The translations under genes and the position numbers were made by a program. A stretch of 64,000 bases of DNA from Buchnera aphidicola (Brevicoryne brassicae) (GTDB taxonomy: Bacteria > Pseudomonadota > Gammaproteobacteria > Enterobacterales > Enterobacteriaceae), in assembly GCF_005082825.1 (NCBI RefSeq), contig NZ_CP034882.1:581851-645850 (forward strand), in the 5' to 3' direction. Of this stretch, positions 61,995 through 64,000 are shown in pieces (positions within the stretch are counted from its first letter, which is position 1; every line of letters starts with the position of its first letter). Below the pieces are notes generated by a model. The model searched no databases. It saw only the letters and a list, made by a program, of their open reading frames with translations, and was not told where the DNA came from.

Positions 61995-63344
61995 TTATTT
62001 TTTAACATAAGGATTAATATTATCTTTAAATTGTATTTGTATAGGTGTTCCTTTTATATCAAGATTATTGTGAAAAAAATTAATTAAATATCGTTTATAA
62101 GGTAAAGATAAATATTTAACTTGATTCCCATGTATAATAATTTTAGGTGGATTAGAACTACCTAAATGTGCATATTTTAGTTTTATTCGACGTCCTTTGA
62201 TGATTGGTGGTTGGTGTTTTTTAGTAGCTTCTTGCATAATTTTTATAAGTTTTGATGTACTAATTTTTTTATTAGAGTTTTCATATGCTTCTTTTATTGA
62301 TTTAAATAGTTTTAAAATACCTATTTTATGTAATGCAGATATAAAATGTATTTTTGAAAAATAAAGAAATTTTAATTTATTATTAATAATTTCTTTGATT
62401 TTTTTTCTTTCATAAGAATTTAATAAATCCCATTTATTAATAACAATCACAATACCCTTTCCTGATCTTATAATAAAATCAGCTAGCAGTAGATCTTGAT
62501 TACATATTTTATTATTTGCATCTATTATTAATAATATTACATTCGATTTTTCAATTGTTTGTAATGTTTTAATTATTGAAATTTTTTCAAAATTATTAGT
62601 TTTCTTGTTTTTTTTAGATGCACCTGCGGTGTCAACTAAAATATAATTTTGATTATTATATTTTATCGGAGTTGATATACTATCTAATGTAGTTCCTGGT
62701 ATATTGCATGTAATCATTCTTTCTTTTTTTAGAAATGCGTTTATTAAAGTAGATTTTCCAGCATTCGGACGACCAATAAAAGCTATTTTTATAATTGATT
62801 TTTGTGTTTCTTTATTTGATTTTACTAAATCTTCTTTTTGGTCTGTTGAATTTATCCAGGGAATTAAATATTTTTTAATCAGGGTATTAATTTTTTGATT
62901 ATGACTAGCAGATATTTTGTGAATTTTTTCAATTCCTAAAGAGTAAAATTCATTAATTTTAGAAAAATCATTAATCCCATCTATTTTATTAATAATAAGA
63001 ATTGTTTTTTTCTTGTATTGTCTAATATTATTAATAATGTCTATTTCTTGTGGCATTAATCCATCACGTGCACTTACTATAAATAGAATTAAATTTGATT
63101 CTTTTATTGCTTCTATTGTTTGTTTTTGTGCTTTTTTTTCTATTTCAGTTAAATTAATGTCTAAACCTGCTGTATCGATTAAAATTATTTTTCTGTTTTC
63201 TTCTAATAAGCAATATCCATATTGTCTATCTCTAGTGATTCCTGAATAATTTCCTACTAATGCGTTTCTAGTTTTTGTTAATATATTAAATAAAGTAGAT
63301 TTTCCTACATTAGTGCGTCCAATTAATGCAATGATAGGTATCAT
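61995..63344 (-). CDS. der: Ribosome assembly GTPase Der (EngA)
   Basis: GTPase with tandem G domains needed for 50S assembly. It has 449 residues (E. coli 490). First G domain: GRTNVGKST, DTAGLD, NKID; second: GRPNAGKSTLINAF, DTAGASKK, NKWD; then the KH-like domain (HLGSSNPPKIIIHG). The acidic linker of E. coli is shortened, accounting for the length. bamB, which separates yfgM from der in E. coli, is lost. Confidence 0.97.
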   Translation of the reverse strand: MIPIIALIGRTNVGKSTLFNILTKTRNALVGNYSGITRDRQYGYCLLEENRKIILIDTAGLDINLTEIEKKAQKQTIEAIKESNLILFIVSARDGLMPQEIDIINNIRQYKKKTILIINKIDGINDFSKINEFYSLGIEKIHKISASHNQKINTLIKKYLIPWINSTDQKEDLVKSNKETQKSIIKIAFIGRPNAGKSTLINAFLKKERMITCNIPGTTLDSISTPIKYNNQNYILVDTAGASKKNKKTNNFEKISIIKTLQTIEKSNVILLIIDANNKICNQDLLLADFIIRSGKGIVIVINKWDLLNSYERKKIKEIINNKLKFLYFSKIHFISALHKIGILKLFKSIKEAYENSNKKISTSKLIKIMQEATKKHQPPIIKGRRIKLKYAHLGSSNPPKIIIHGNQVKYLSLPYKRYLINFFHNNLDIKGTPIQIQFKDNINPYVKK

Positions 63345-63400
63345 TTTTAATTTATACTCTTTTTAATTGAAATATATTATATTTTTATATTGCATGTATT

Positions 63401-63973
63401 TTATTTTAATTCATTAATTTTCATTTTAATAATTTCTTTAGATGCATTAGACAATTCTATTGATAAACTTTTTTTCCAACATTTTAATGCTTCCTTTTTT
63501 TTGTTTTGTTTAACAAAAATATCACCTTTTATATTTTCAATTATATTTATCCAATTCTTGTTTTTCATAGTTTTGAGGATATTTAATGCTAATTCATATT
63601 CGTTTTTTTGTATTTTTATTTTAACCATTCTTAATTTTAAAATGTTCTTTAAGTTTTCCTCATTTGTATATTTTAAGCAATTACTCAATTCGATAAAAGC
63701 TTTATCTAAATCATTATTTAAAATAAGTTTTTTTGCTAAAAACATACTATTAAATGTTTCATAGAAATTATTCTTTTTCAGAATAATATTTTTGTTTTTA
63801 TTTAAATTTTCAAATTTTTCGAACTTTATTTTTTCTTTTATTTCATTATATTTTAGTGTTTTTTTGTTAGTTTGATAACTGGCGTTAAAATCTTTTTTAA
63901 ACAATAAAAAAATACTTAAAATAAGAAAGATGATAATAAAAATGATGATGTATTTTTTAGATTTTTTAATCAT
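63401..63973 (-). CDS. yfgM: Periplasmic chaperone-like membrane protein YfgM
   Basis: Inner-membrane protein linked to the Sec translocon and PpiD in E. coli. It has 190 residues (E. coli 206): a short basic N-terminus, one membrane helix (about residues 7-25) and a TPR-like periplasmic domain whose C-terminal half matches best (KLRMVKIKIQKNEYELALNIL, GDIFVKQNKKKEALKCW, KMKINELK). The middle is lysine/asparagine-rich and divergent. An AAAGAGA ribosome site lies near the window edge; hisS should follow outside. Confidence 0.88.
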   Translation of the reverse strand: MIKKSKKYIIIFIIIFLILSIFLLFKKDFNASYQTNKKTLKYNEIKEKIKFEKFENLNKNKNIILKKNNFYETFNSMFLAKKLILNNDLDKAFIELSNCLKYTNEENLKNILKLRMVKIKIQKNEYELALNILKTMKNKNWINIIENIKGDIFVKQNKKKEALKCWKKSLSIELSNASKEIIKMKINELK

Positions 63974-64000
63974 ATTTAATCTCTTTGGATTTTAATAATA

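Noticed and set aside
63390-63764. Plus-strand ORF of 124 codons at the right end
   Set aside because: Antisense shadow of yfgM, which matches its family on the minus strand.

Overview
The window is a chromosome segment of an obligate insect endosymbiont, almost certainly Buchnera aphidicola. A relative from a pea-aphid-like (Macrosiphini) host is plausible, but I cannot fix the strain. The reasons are: very AT-rich DNA with nearly pure A/T spacers; every recognisable gene is an enterobacterial orthologue, mostly close to E. coli; gene order follows E. coli blocks with many genes deleted; there are no insertion sequences, phages or CRISPR arrays; and many genes carry long A tracts.

Layout. 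1-5 kb: start of deoB, prfC, ansA, nfuA, bioH, ssb. 5.7-15.6 kb: dnaB, gshB, ruvX, yggS (broken), hemW, trmB, mutY, yggX, murI, sbcB, tmaR. 15.5-19 kb: tRNA-Asn, tRNA-Ile(CAU), pyrE, dut, cysQ and the rplI-rpsR-rpsF operon without priB. 19-33 kb, all on the minus strand: rnr, purA, hflC, hflK, miaA, mutL, mtlD, mtlA, pgi. 33-43 kb: orn (broken), tRNA-Gly, amiB (broken), rpmE, a miniature ftsN, hslVU, ibpA, fpr, epmA, coaD, and an unrecognised orphan gene split by a frameshift. 42-51 kb: rsmJ, pitA, ynfM, dapF, cyaY, hemC, hemD (broken), a Pro/His/Arg tRNA cluster, rho. 51-57 kb: trxA, rep, ilvC, ilvD, tRNA-Trp. 57-64 kb: iscS-iscU-hscB-hscA-fdx, der, yfgM.

How the genes fit together. Several serve the nutritional symbiosis: ilvC/ilvD (branched-chain amino acids), dapF (lysine and peptidoglycan), cysQ with hemC/hemD (sulfate assimilation, siroheme precursor), and ansA (asparagine use). 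Carbon entry is the mannitol PTS (mtlA, mtlD, pgi), with TmaR as a possible PTS organiser. Fe-S assembly is a reduced Isc set plus NfuA and CyaY. Proteostasis is HflKC, HslVU and IbpA, with sigma32-like promoter matches upstream of ibpA and hslV. The envelope and division set is thin: MurI, AmiB and a mini-FtsN.

Most notable. (1) A 70-83 residue protein upstream of hslV looks like an FtsN cut down to membrane anchor plus the essential division motif, with no SPOR domain. (2) The orphan gene at 40933-42401 is probably one protein of about 489 residues interrupted at an A9 tract. (3) Seven genes are each interrupted by a reading-frame break at or near a poly(A) tract, and each is restored by adding exactly one base; an eighth tract (A19) lies in the mini-ftsN. 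Transcriptional slippage, recent decay and homopolymer undercalling in sequencing are all possible explanations. (4) The ibpA heat-shock promoter has an A12 run in its spacer, the kind of site where a one-base deletion is known to alter aphid heat tolerance.
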